A stretch of DNA of 64,000 nucleotides from Paracoccaceae bacterium (lineage in GTDB: Bacteria > Pseudomonadota > Alphaproteobacteria > Rhodobacterales > Rhodobacteraceae): assembly GCA_016124615.1 (NCBI GenBank), contig WGNF01000003.1:186001-250000 (forward strand), written 5' to 3'. Below, one piece after another: positions 9,258 to 17,787 of this stretch (position 1 is the stretch's first letter; each line of letters begins with the position of its first letter). The translations under genes were made by a program, and so were the position numbers. The notes beneath the pieces are model-generated. The model saw only the letters and a list, made by a program, of their open reading frames with translations. It was not told the origin of the DNA and ran no database searches.

Positions 9258-10100
9258 ATGAGATCATCAAAGTCCCGATCGCGTTCGAAGCAGAACCGCC
9301 CGCGTTCGCTTGGAAACGTCATCAACCGCGTCTTCGATTCCTCGGGTCCCGAGGGTAAGGTGCGCGGCACTCCGCAGCAGGTCATCGACAAATACACCCA
9401 GCTGGCGCGCGATGCGCAGCTGTCGAACGACCGGGTGGCGTCGGAAAACTTCCAGCAGCACGCCGAACACTACATCCGCATGCTGGGCGAAGCGACCCGC
9501 GAGATGAGCCGCGAGCAGGAAGGCCGCAACGGCAACGGCAATGGCCACGGCGGCGACGATCAGCGGCGCGACGACGGCTACGGCGAACAGCCGCGCGGCG
9601 AGTTCGAGCTTGGCGATGCTCGCTATGGCGACAGCGGTCTGGTCGAAACGCCCGAGCAGCGCCAGCAACCGCGCAACGACAATCGCGGCGGTGAAAACCG
9701 TGGCGGCGAGAACCGCAACGACACCCGCGGCAACGACAATCGCAACGACAACCGTGGCAACGACAATCGCGGTGGCGAGCGTCAGGGCGACCGCCGCCCG
9801 CAGCCGCCGCGTGAGCCCCGCGAACCGCGAGAGCCGCGCCCGGCGCAGCCGCAGGGCGACCGCCCGCAGCACCAACCGCGCGCCGAAGCCCCGGTGGCTC
9901 CGGTCGCCGATCCGGCGCCCGAGGTGATATCGGAAGCCACGGCAGCCGCAGCGGCGACGCCCGCTGCCGACAATGCCGAGCCTGCGCGCCCGGCCCGTCG
10001 CCCGCGCAGCCCCCGCCGCCCGCGTGCCGCCGAAGGCGCCGCCCCGGCCACTGATGCGGCCCCCGGCGCTGACGACAGCCGCGCCGAAGCTGCCGAATAG
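9258..10100 (+). CDS. DUF4167 protein with a long disordered Arg/Asn/Gly tail
   Basis: The first 80 or so residues form a basic, conserved domain (SKQNRPRSLGNVINRVFDSSGPEGKVRG, then QQHAEHYIRMLGEA) matching the DUF4167 domain of alphaproteobacteria. The remaining 200 residues are low complexity: runs of NRGGEN, NDNRGND and REPREPREP, then an Ala/Pro-rich stretch with RRPRSPRRPRA. The Arg-Gly/Asn composition resembles RNA-binding or condensate-forming tails; that is inference from composition only. There is no signal peptide and no enzyme motif. It stands alone, ending a few bases before the convergent rsmA stop. Confidence 0.85.
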   Translation: MRSSKSRSRSKQNRPRSLGNVINRVFDSSGPEGKVRGTPQQVIDKYTQLARDAQLSNDRVASENFQQHAEHYIRMLGEATREMSREQEGRNGNGNGHGGDDQRRDDGYGEQPRGEFELGDARYGDSGLVETPEQRQQPRNDNRGGENRGGENRNDTRGNDNRNDNRGNDNRGGERQGDRRPQPPREPREPREPRPAQPQGDRPQHQPRAEAPVAPVADPAPEVISEATAAAAATPAADNAEPARPARRPRSPRRPRAAEGAAPATDAAPGADDSRAEAAE

Positions 10101-10118
10101 GCCGAACGGCCGCCGCGC

Positions 10119-10958
10119 TCAGCCCGCCAGCAGGCGGGCGAGCGCACAAAACCCTTCCAGCGGAATTTCTTCTGCCCGCGCCGTCGGCTCGATCCCGGCG
10201 GCGCGCAGCTTGTCCTCGATGTCGGGCGCCAGCCCGCGCAGGCTGGCCCGCAGCATCTTGCGGCGCTGGTTGAAGGCCGCCGCCGTCACCCGTGCCAGCA
10301 CGCCCGCATCGGCCGGATAGCGCGGCGCGGGCAGCGCCACGATCTGCACCACGGCGGAACTGACCTTGGGTGGCGGCGTGAACGCCTCGGGCGGCAGATG
10401 CAGCACGATCTTCGCCTCGGCCCGCCACTGCACCATCAGCGCCAGCCGGCCGTAGGCTTTCGAGCCGGGGCGCGCCACGATCCGCTCGGCCACTTCCTTC
10501 TGGAACATCAGCGTCAGGCTTTGCCAGAACGGCGGCCAGATGGCGGGCGTCATCCAGCGGATCAACAGCTCGGTGCCGATGTTATAGGGCAGGTTCGCCA
10601 CCACCTTGATCGGCGGCGCCAGCATCGCCGCCGCGTCAATCGCCAGCGCGTCGCCGTTCACCACCTCCAGCCGCCCGGGATAGTGCCCGGCAATCTCCGC
10701 CAGCGCGGGCAGGCAGCGCGCGTCCTTCTCGACCGCCAGCACCCGGCGCGCGCCCGCCGCCAGCAGCCCGCGCGTCAGCCCGCCGGGGCCGGGGCCGACC
10801 TCCAGCACATCCGCGCCCGCCAGATCGCCCGCCGCCCGCGCGATCTTCGCGGTCAGGTTCAGGTCCAGCAGGAAATTCTGCCCCAGCGCCTTCTTCGCGC
10901 TCAGCCCATGCGCCGCGATCACTTCGCGCAGGGGGGGCAACCCGTCAATCGCAGCCAA
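10119..10958 (-). CDS. rsmA: 16S rRNA (adenine1518/1519-N6) dimethyltransferase KsgA/RsmA
   Basis: The product dimethylates two adjacent adenines in helix 45 of 16S rRNA during 30S maturation. Motifs are [26 protein letters not shown] (SAM binding) and [14 protein letters not shown] (the N6-adenine catalytic NLPY). There is no ATG at the front: candidates are GTG at 10994, GTG at 10967 and TTG at 10958. I chose the TTG because [13 protein letters not shown] matches the usual family N-terminus and AAAGG lies upstream. Last gene of the lptF-to-rsmA operon. The weak start codon and the hairpin just upstream may keep expression low. Confidence 0.93.
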   Translation of the reverse strand: MAAIDGLPPLREVIAAHGLSAKKALGQNFLLDLNLTAKIARAAGDLAGADVLEVGPGPGGLTRGLLAAGARRVLAVEKDARCLPALAEIAGHYPGRLEVVNGDALAIDAAAMLAPPIKVVANLPYNIGTELLIRWMTPAIWPPFWQSLTLMFQKEVAERIVARPGSKAYGRLALMVQWRAEAKIVLHLPPEAFTPPPKVSSAVVQIVALPAPRYPADAGVLARVTAAAFNQRRKMLRASLRGLAPDIEDKLRAAGIEPTARAEEIPLEGFCALARLLAG

Positions 10959-11000
10959 AGCCTTCACCCTTTCTTGCTGGTGAAAATATCCCACGGGGGT

Positions 11001-11021
11001 CCGGGGGTGTGAAACCCCCGG
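11001..11021. repeat. Hairpin between pdxA and rsmA
   Basis: Perfect 8-bp arms CCGGGGGT and ACCCCCGG flank a 5-nt loop GTGAA. It occupies most of the short pdxA-rsmA gap, so it would form in the mRNA just ahead of the rsmA start. There is no U-tract. It resembles the short CCCCCGG dyads common in Rhodobacterales intergenic DNA. Confidence 0.55.
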
Positions 11022-11027
11022 CGCCTG

Positions 11028-11999
11028 TCACCCGCGCGCCGCCGCCATTGCTTGCGCCATCCGCAGCGCCGCGATCAGGCTGGCCGGGTCGGCCACACCG
11101 CGCCCGGCAATGTCGAAGGCGGTGCCGTGGTCGGGCGAGCTGCGCACAAAGGGCAAGCCCAGTGTGATATTCACACCACCGGCAAAGTCGATCGTCTTGA
11201 TCGGGATCAGCGCCTGATCGTGGTACATGCAGATCGCCGCGTCATAGCCCGCCCGCGCCGCCGGGTGGAACATCGTATCGGCCGACAAGGGCCCGATCAG
11301 GTCCATCCCCCCGGCGCGCAGCCGGTGCAGCAGCGGCGCGATCATCTCGATCTCTTCGCGCCCCATCGCGCCGCCTTCGCCCGCGTGCGGGTTCAGCCCG
11401 GCGACGGCAAGCCGCGGTGCGGGCAGGCCGAAATCGCGGATCAGCCCGGCATGGGTGATCCGGATCGTTTCCTCCAGCAGCTCGGCGGTCAGCGCGCGCG
11501 GCACCTCGGCCAGCGCAATGTGGATGGTCGCGGGCACGACGCGCAGGCCGGGTGCGGCCAGCATCATCACCACGCGGCCGACCCCGGCCAGATGCGCCAG
11601 AAACTCGGTATGGCCCGGAAAGGCGAAACCGGCGCCGTCCTGCAGCGCCTTCTTGTGGATCGGCGCGGTGGTCAGCGCCGAACAGGCGCCCGACTGCACC
11701 AGCCGCACCCCCAGCGCGATGGCGTCGATCACGCCTTGCGCATTCTCCGGCGCCGGGCGGCCCGGCATCGCCGGGGCAGGGAAGCGTACCGGCAGCACCG
11801 GCACCCCGGTCAGGGCGGCGGCGGCGGCCCCCGAGGGGTCGGTGAGGATCACATGCGGCGTGCCCGCTGGCAGATGCGCCGGATCGCCGAGCCAGACGAA
11901 GGGCAGATGCGCGCCCAGCGTGGCCCAGGCCTTGGCGGCGATCTCGGGGCCGATGCCGGCGGGTTCGCCGCAGCTCAGCGCGATCGGCGGACGGCTCAT
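11028..11999 (-). CDS. pdxA: 4-hydroxythreonine-4-phosphate dehydrogenase
   Basis: This roughly 323-residue enzyme of the DXP-dependent vitamin B6 pathway oxidises 4-phosphohydroxy-L-threonine with NAD before PdxJ closes the pyridine ring. Recognisable segments are ALSCGEPAGIGPEIAAKAW at the start, the metal His in FPGHTEFLAHLAG, GLNPHAGEGGAMGREE, and MYHDQALIPIKTIDF followed by VRSSPDHGTAFDIAG. The start at 11999 overlaps the surA stop by 4 bp. The arrangement surA-pdxA-rsmA is the widely conserved proteobacterial order. Confidence 0.96.
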   Translation of the reverse strand: MSRPPIALSCGEPAGIGPEIAAKAWATLGAHLPFVWLGDPAHLPAGTPHVILTDPSGAAAAALTGVPVLPVRFPAPAMPGRPAPENAQGVIDAIALGVRLVQSGACSALTTAPIHKKALQDGAGFAFPGHTEFLAHLAGVGRVVMMLAAPGLRVVPATIHIALAEVPRALTAELLEETIRITHAGLIRDFGLPAPRLAVAGLNPHAGEGGAMGREEIEMIAPLLHRLRAGGMDLIGPLSADTMFHPAARAGYDAAICMYHDQALIPIKTIDFAGGVNITLGLPFVRSSPDHGTAFDIAGRGVADPASLIAALRMAQAMAAARG

Positions 12000-13213
12000 G
12001 GGGTGCGGATGTTCGCCGCGGCGCGCAACTTGTCCAGCCGCTGATCGGCCAGCGTGTTCACCCGGTCGTTGAACAGCGCGGCGCGCAATTCGTCCTGCGT
12101 CTGCGGCGGGGCTTCGGTCACAATGCGGCTGCACAGCATCAGCAGCACGGTGTTCGGCCCCTGCCGGATGGTGGTCGAAAACTCGCCGGGGTCAAGCCGG
12201 GCGAGTTCCAGCGCCACATCGGCAGGCACGGCGGTCAGCGGCCGGTTGACCTCGGTCAGGGTGCCGTCGGGCGACTTCTTGGCCAGCCCGTAAAGGTCGC
12301 CACAGCCGTTCGTCTTGGCGCGCACCACCGCGGCGGCGGCGGCGCCCTCGGGCGTGTGGATGTCGGGGATCAGGTATTTCGCGTAATCCACGGTGATCAG
12401 CGACTTCGGCGGCGGCGCGGCGTCGGACAGGCCGCGCAGTTCGAACAGCCCGATCGCATTCGGCAGCGCCAGCGGTTTCGAGACCTGGCCCGGCGACAGG
12501 CCGACCACCGCCGTGACCACGCTTTGCGGCAGGTTCGAGACCGGCATCCAGTCGACCTTGCCGCCGTTCTTGGCGGAATCCGATACCGAGTATTTCTCGG
12601 CCGCGGCGGCAAAGGCGGCGTCGCCCTTCAGCGTCGCCGACAGCTGTTCGGCCAGCGGGCCGGTCTGGCCGATGTATTCCGGCGTGCCGGGCAGGATCAG
12701 TTCCGACAGCAGGATGCGCGGCTCGCCATGCGCCAGGCTCAGTTGCCGGGCATCCTCGATCTCGGCGTCGCTGATCCTTACGGTGGGCGCGATGGTGGCG
12801 CTGACCACCGCGCGCCAGGCCAGCCCGGCCTTGACGAAATCGCGGAAGGTCTGCGGATCGACGCCGCCTTCCTGCAGCTTTTGCAGGAACTCGTCGGTTT
12901 TCATCTGCGACCGGCCGGCGAATTCGTCCATGCCGTTCTTCACGTCGGCGTCGCTGATCACAAGGCCATAGCGCGCCGCCTCGGCCAGACGCAGGCGGTC
13001 GTCGATCAGGCCCTTCACCGCTTCGTCGTGGTGGTCGCCCGGCCCGCTGAGCAGCGACAGCATCGCCTCGCGCTGCGCCACCTCGTAATTGGTGATCGCG
13101 CGTTCGTTCACCATCACGGCCGGGGCGAAGAGGTTGCCATCCTGTGCCGCGGCGGAAAAGCCGGGGGCCAGCAGGGCCAGGCAGGCGGTCAGGGAAAGGG
13201 TCGTCAGGCGCAT
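11996..13213 (-). CDS. surA: SurA-like periplasmic peptidyl-prolyl isomerase/chaperone
   Basis: At about 405 residues it has an N-terminal signal peptide (MRLTTLSLTACLALLAPGF... ending AAAQ) and a SurA N-domain starting VMVNERAITNYEVAQRE. A parvulin-like domain follows, with EPRILLSELILP and KYSVSDSAKNGGKVDWMPVSNLPQSV. It escorts outer-membrane proteins such as LptD across the periplasm, which fits its place directly after lptD. Only one parvulin-type domain is apparent, fewer than in E. coli SurA but usual in alphaproteobacteria. I take the start at the signal-peptide Met (13213), not the upstream ATG at 13249. Confidence 0.9.
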   Translation of the reverse strand: MRLTTLSLTACLALLAPGFSAAAQDGNLFAPAVMVNERAITNYEVAQREAMLSLLSGPGDHHDEAVKGLIDDRLRLAEAARYGLVISDADVKNGMDEFAGRSQMKTDEFLQKLQEGGVDPQTFRDFVKAGLAWRAVVSATIAPTVRISDAEIEDARQLSLAHGEPRILLSELILPGTPEYIGQTGPLAEQLSATLKGDAAFAAAAEKYSVSDSAKNGGKVDWMPVSNLPQSVVTAVVGLSPGQVSKPLALPNAIGLFELRGLSDAAPPPKSLITVDYAKYLIPDIHTPEGAAAAAVVRAKTNGCGDLYGLAKKSPDGTLTEVNRPLTAVPADVALELARLDPGEFSTTIRQGPNTVLLMLCSRIVTEAPPQTQDELRAALFNDRVNTLADQRLDKLRAAANIRTP

Positions 13214-13286
13214 GTCGGGTCCGTTCTGCTCGTTCCTTGGTCGGCGCATCGGCGCGCCCCGGTTGGGGTCTTCCCTCGGCGCGGCC

Positions 13287-15428
13287 TTACTTGACGCATT
13301 GGCTTTGCCCCGCGGCGCTGCCCGAGGTGCCGCCGAAACCGATCAGACCGACCGAAAAACCGATGGTCGTATTGGGCGAAACACTAGTCGAGGACGAATA
13401 GAGACGCGAGAGGGAAAGATCAACGCTGATGCATTCGTTACGCCAGGCAAAGCTGACGCCGGTGGCATCGGCGCGCTTGGCAACGAAGTCATAGCGCCAG
13501 GCGATCTTGCCGCTCCAGTTGCGGCGGATCGGGTAGCCGGCGTCGAGGATCCATTCCCGCGTCGGCTGCGTCGACGTCGACAGCGCGGTCGGGTCCGCGA
13601 CCATCCACAGATAGCTGGTGCCCAGGCTGTAGCGGTCACGGGTCCAGTTCAGCCGCAGCTCTTCCTTCGACAGGCCGTTGTTGTCGAAGACCGAGCGGTT
13701 GATCAGGTCGATGCCGTTCCAGCGCAACTGACCCGCCACCAGCCAGTCCGAGCTGGCGCCGGCGAGGCCCGAGGCGGGATCGAAGCTGGTCGCGCTGACC
13801 TGCCGGAAGATGCGGCCCGCGGTCACGCCGAACGACCACCCCGAAGCCGCATAGCGCGTCCATGACACGCCGACATTGGCGCGCGCGCCGGTTTCGGTGC
13901 CGTCGACGCCGCTGAAATGGTTCAGCGACCACAGGTTGCCCTCGTCGAACTCGTTCAGCTGCGAATCCTCGTTCGGCACGCCGGTGACCGATTTCGGGCT
14001 CCAGATCAGCTGCACGACCGGCTCGATCACCTGCGCGGCACCGTCGCGGCCCGCCCGCACCCAGGGCCAGCGCAGTTCCAGCGCCGCCTGCGGCAGTGTG
14101 CGCGTCAGCGGCGAGCCGTAGGTCGGGTCCTGCGAGACGCGGTAGATGTCGCTTTGCACCGCGGCGGCGGCGGTGCCGACGATGCCATAGGGCAGCACCC
14201 AGCTGCGGCGCCAGTCGGCCACCACCCCGGCGCGGGTGACGTCGCGCCCGTCGATCGGGTCCGACGAGGCCCGGACCAGCGCCATCGAGCGGAACGACAG
14301 CGTGGCGGTGCCGCCGATCAGTCCCGGCTGATAGCGGCGCACCCAGTCGAAGGTGCCGACATTGTTGGGCAGGGTGGCGTTGTCGTCGCCCGAACGGATC
14401 GAGTGGAAGTGCAGCACCCGCCCGTCGATATATTCGTCACGGCTGGCGCGGCTGATCTCGACCCCGGTTTCCAGCCGGTCGACCTGGGTCAGCCCGTAGT
14501 TCACGAAGTAATCGGGGTCGCTGACCGTCTGCACCTGAAACTGCAGGTTGAAGCCCTGCGGCAGCTTGAAATTGCCGCTGCCGAACAGATAGCCGCGGTT
14601 CTTGCCCGGCAACAGCCCATCGCGCGAGGTCGCGCCGTCGAACTCGATGGCGCCGGTGTTGAACGACTGGCGGTACCGCAGGCTCAGCGAGCGGGTCGAT
14701 TTCGAGCCGATGAACGGCGTCAGCGTCAGGTCGCGGCTGGGGCCGAGCGGGATGAAGTAAGGCAGCTTCAGCGCGGTGCCGAAGTTGCTGGATGAATAAA
14801 GGTTCGGGATCAGGAACCCGCGCGCGCGCTGCACCGTCGGGTCGGGCAGGCGCATCGAGGGCAGGTAGAACACCGGCACCCCGGCAAAGCGCAGCTGGGC
14901 ATCCTCGAAATAGATCTGCTGCTTCAGCTGGTCGTGGACCACGCGCCGCGCCCGGATTTCCCACAAGGGCACCGGATGGGCGGCGCAGACCTGACAGGAC
15001 GAGGTGACGGTTTGCGTCAGCTGGGTATAGCGCCCGCCGACCCGGTCGATCCGGGTCGCGGCGATCTGCAGCTTCTGGTCCAGCACCATGCGGGCGCTGC
15101 GCAGAACGCCTTCGGTCAGGTCGGCCGAAAGATCGGCGCTGTCGGCCAGCAGGGTGGTGTGGCCATCGGCGCCGATCAGCGTCAGCGGCCCCTCGATGCT
15201 CAGCCGGTTCGCCTTCTGGTCATAGGTGACGCGGGTCGCGCGCAACCGGCTGCCCTTGTACAGCACCTCGACATTGCCCGCCGCCACCAGCGTGTCGGCA
15301 CCCTTGGCCTGCACGCTGTCGGCGACCAGCGTCGCCATGTCGGCCGCCGCCGCCGCATCCTGCGCCGCGGCGGGCAGGGCGCCCAGCAGCGCAAGGCCAA
15401 GGACCAGACCTGACAGGAGGCGGCGCAT
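13287..15428 (-). CDS. lptD: LPS-assembly protein LptD
   Basis: This 713-residue outer-membrane beta-barrel protein inserts lipopolysaccharide into the outer leaflet. A signal peptide (ending AAAQ) is followed by an OstA/LptA-like jellyroll (VQAKGADTLVAAGNVEVLYKG, then TRVTYDQKANRLSIEGPLTL) and a long barrel with alternating aromatic strands. Cysteines occur as the CQVC pair near residue 145 and again near the C-terminus (NECIS and the terminal QSQCVK), consistent with the inter-domain disulfides of LptD. It sits between lptG, which it overlaps by 1 bp, and surA, placing the inner- and outer-membrane ends of the Lpt bridge in one operon. Confidence 0.95.
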   Translation of the reverse strand: MRRLLSGLVLGLALLGALPAAAQDAAAAADMATLVADSVQAKGADTLVAAGNVEVLYKGSRLRATRVTYDQKANRLSIEGPLTLIGADGHTTLLADSADLSADLTEGVLRSARMVLDQKLQIAATRIDRVGGRYTQLTQTVTSSCQVCAAHPVPLWEIRARRVVHDQLKQQIYFEDAQLRFAGVPVFYLPSMRLPDPTVQRARGFLIPNLYSSSNFGTALKLPYFIPLGPSRDLTLTPFIGSKSTRSLSLRYRQSFNTGAIEFDGATSRDGLLPGKNRGYLFGSGNFKLPQGFNLQFQVQTVSDPDYFVNYGLTQVDRLETGVEISRASRDEYIDGRVLHFHSIRSGDDNATLPNNVGTFDWVRRYQPGLIGGTATLSFRSMALVRASSDPIDGRDVTRAGVVADWRRSWVLPYGIVGTAAAAVQSDIYRVSQDPTYGSPLTRTLPQAALELRWPWVRAGRDGAAQVIEPVVQLIWSPKSVTGVPNEDSQLNEFDEGNLWSLNHFSGVDGTETGARANVGVSWTRYAASGWSFGVTAGRIFRQVSATSFDPASGLAGASSDWLVAGQLRWNGIDLINRSVFDNNGLSKEELRLNWTRDRYSLGTSYLWMVADPTALSTSTQPTREWILDAGYPIRRNWSGKIAWRYDFVAKRADATGVSFAWRNECISVDLSLSRLYSSSTSVSPNTTIGFSVGLIGFGGTSGSAAGQSQCVK

Positions 15429-16528
15429 CAGCCATCCTCCAGATGCAGAAGCAGGCCCAGCGACAGGAACACCGCCACCACCGGCGGGCCCCAGGCGGCC
15501 AGCATGATCGGTATCTGCCCGTTGACCCCCAGCGCCTGCGCGAAGTTGCGCAGAAAGAAGATCGAGAACCCGGCGATCAGCGCGAACAGCACCAGCAACC
15601 CGCTTTGCCCAAAGCGGGCATGGCGCATGGTGAACCCGGCGCCGATCAGCACCATCGCCGCCAGCAACAACGGCAACGCCAGTTCCATCTGGAACCAGAC
15701 CCGCTGCTCGCGCGCCGAAAACCCGGCCTTCACCAACTGGTCGATGAAGCCCGGCAACTGCCAGATCGGCACCTCGCCCGGCGCGCCGAAACTGTCGCGG
15801 ATCTGCTGGCGGGTCAGGTCGGAGGGCAGCGACATCGTCGCCGCCGTGGTCGCCAGTTGTTCCGGATTGCCGGTACTGTCGAAGTGCCAGACCTTGGCAT
15901 CGGTCAGCTTCCAGGCGCCGCTGCCGAGCTCGGCGGTGGCGGCCTCGATCCGCATCAGCGGCTGGCCGGTGGCGTCGAAGCTGAGGAACGAGGCGTTGGA
16001 CAGTTGCGTGCCGTCAAGGCTGGCATGTTCGGCGCGGATCACCACCTGACCCTCGGCATTGCCCTGCCGCAGCCAGACCCCCTCGCGGGTGATCGACATC
16101 ACGTTTTCCGCACCATGCGCGGAATAGTGGCTTTGCAACTGGTCATAGGCATCCGAGGTGGCCGCCACGATCGGGTTCATCACCGCCACGCCGGCCACCC
16201 CGATCGCCAGCGCCGTCAGCACCGCCGGCAGCAGGCAATGCAGCGCCGACCGCCCGGCCGCGCGCACCACCACCAGTTCGCTGGTCCGCGCCAGGCCGAG
16301 AAACAGGATCAGCGCCGCAAGGATCGTGACCAGCGGCAGGATGCGGTAAAGCCCGTCCGGCGTGTTCAGGGCCGCCAGCCCCGCCGCCTGGGCAAAGCTG
16401 ATCGTCTGGCCGCTGTTGCGATGCAATTCCTCGACCAGGTCGAGCAGCATCAACACCCCGGCAAAGACCCCGAAGACCAGCAGGAACGCAATCAGGAACT
16501 TGCGCGCGATATAAAGGCTCAGGGTCAT
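15428..16528 (-). CDS. lptG: LPS export ABC transporter permease LptG
   Basis: This 366-residue YjgP/YjgQ-family permease pairs with LptF to extract LPS from the inner membrane for the Lpt bridge. Hydrophobic segments lie near the N-terminus (FLIAFLLVFGVFAGVLMLLDLVEELH) and at the C-terminal end (LALPLLLAAMVLIGAGFTM and onwards), with a periplasmic jellyroll domain between them. The start ATG at 16528 overlaps the lptF stop by 4 bp, giving coupled synthesis of the two partners. No lptB ATPase gene is present in this window. Confidence 0.94.
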   Translation of the reverse strand: MTLSLYIARKFLIAFLLVFGVFAGVLMLLDLVEELHRNSGQTISFAQAAGLAALNTPDGLYRILPLVTILAALILFLGLARTSELVVVRAAGRSALHCLLPAVLTALAIGVAGVAVMNPIVAATSDAYDQLQSHYSAHGAENVMSITREGVWLRQGNAEGQVVIRAEHASLDGTQLSNASFLSFDATGQPLMRIEAATAELGSGAWKLTDAKVWHFDSTGNPEQLATTAATMSLPSDLTRQQIRDSFGAPGEVPIWQLPGFIDQLVKAGFSAREQRVWFQMELALPLLLAAMVLIGAGFTMRHARFGQSGLLVLFALIAGFSIFFLRNFAQALGVNGQIPIMLAAWGPPVVAVFLSLGLLLHLEDG

Positions 16529-17655
16529 GCTGCCCCCAATACGACCCGGCGGGGCCCGATCCGGCGCGGCCGCCCGGCCATCCACAGCATGATCAGCGCC
16601 ACCGCACCGCCGCAGACGGGCGGCAGATAGGCCATCGGCCACAGCCGCGGGTCAGAGGCGCCGATCCCGGCCGACCAGTCGACCAGCAATTGCAGCAGGA
16701 TCAGCAGCACCGCGCCGATGCCGATCTGGCGCCAGTTGCCGAACCGGCTGAAGCCGCCCAGCAACAGGCAGGCAAAGCCAAGCAGCGCGGCGGCGATCGA
16801 GGTCAGCGGCGCCGACAGCCGCATGTTGGCCTCGTAGAGAAACGCCGCCCGGCTGCCGTTCGACCGGGCGATGTCGGCCGGGTCGGCGCGGAACAGCATC
16901 GGCGTCGACAGTTCGGCCACGTCGCGCTGCCGCGGCCCCGGCGGCGCGATCAGGCTGCCCAGATCATAGGTGAAATCGGCAAATCGCGTCGTCGCCAGCC
17001 GCCGGTCCGACAGGGTCAGGGTCTGCGCCATGCCGTCGAACATCACCAGCTTCTGGTCGCCGTCGACCTTCACCAGCAGCGCCTTGCGCGCCGAAAACGC
17101 GGTGCGGCTGTCCGGCTTGCGCCCGTCCGACAACAGCACGTCATGCATCTCGCCCAGCGGCGTGATCTGCCGGATGAACAGCGTCACCCCGTCCGCCGGA
17201 TGCATGAACTTGCCCTCAGTCAGGAACTTGGCGGTGACGTTCTGCGCCATCTCGGCGCTGCGCTCGGCCAGCAGGGTGCGGCTGCGCGGCACCAGAAAAT
17301 TGCCCAGCAACGCGGTCAGCAGCGCCACCGCCAGCCCGAACATCAAGACCGGCCGCGCCAGCCGCGCGGGCGACAAGCCGACCGCCTGCATCACCTCCAG
17401 CTCGCTTTCGCGCGATAGCCGGTTGGTGACATAGACCGCCGCCGCGAAGGCCGACAGCGGCAGCATGATCTTGATCACATTGGGCAGGCTGAGCATCGTC
17501 AGTTCAAGGAAGATGCCGATCGACTGGCCATCGCCGATCAGGTGGTTGAACAGCAGGACCGCCCGGTTGACCCAATAGACCATCACCAGAACAAGCGAAA
17601 AGAATCCAAACAGCATCATGAGTTGCGACAGCATATACCTGTCGAATCTTGGCAC
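16525..17655 (-). CDS. lptF: LPS export ABC transporter permease LptF
   Basis: This 376-residue partner of LptG starts MPRFDRYMLSQLMMLFGFFSLVLVMVYW. The signature second segment SLPNVIKIMLPLSAFAAAVYVTNRLSRESELEVMQAVG contains the SELEVM coupling helix that contacts LptB. A central periplasmic domain and three C-terminal helices follow. First gene of the lptF-lptG-lptD-surA-pdxA-rsmA transcript. Its promoter must lie in the 132-bp gap shared with divergent pepA. Confidence 0.95.
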   Translation of the reverse strand: MPRFDRYMLSQLMMLFGFFSLVLVMVYWVNRAVLLFNHLIGDGQSIGIFLELTMLSLPNVIKIMLPLSAFAAAVYVTNRLSRESELEVMQAVGLSPARLARPVLMFGLAVALLTALLGNFLVPRSRTLLAERSAEMAQNVTAKFLTEGKFMHPADGVTLFIRQITPLGEMHDVLLSDGRKPDSRTAFSARKALLVKVDGDQKLVMFDGMAQTLTLSDRRLATTRFADFTYDLGSLIAPPGPRQRDVAELSTPMLFRADPADIARSNGSRAAFLYEANMRLSAPLTSIAAALLGFACLLLGGFSRFGNWRQIGIGAVLLILLQLLVDWSAGIGASDPRLWPMAYLPPVCGGAVALIMLWMAGRPRRIGPRRVVLGAA

Positions 17656-17787
17656 TTTCTGGCTCCCCGGGTCTGCGATTGGCGGACCGTATCGGAAATT
17701 CCCGGCGGGGAAAACTCATATCTGGTCAATGCCGGGGGCGCGGGCTAGGCTCTGCCGGGTTCCCGCAGCCGTTGAAGGAAAGCCGCC

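Noticed and set aside
9680..9860. Possible CRISPR-like or short tandem DNA repeat
   Set aside because: The repeats are in frame and code for NRGGEN and REP runs inside the DUF4167 protein; there are no spacers.
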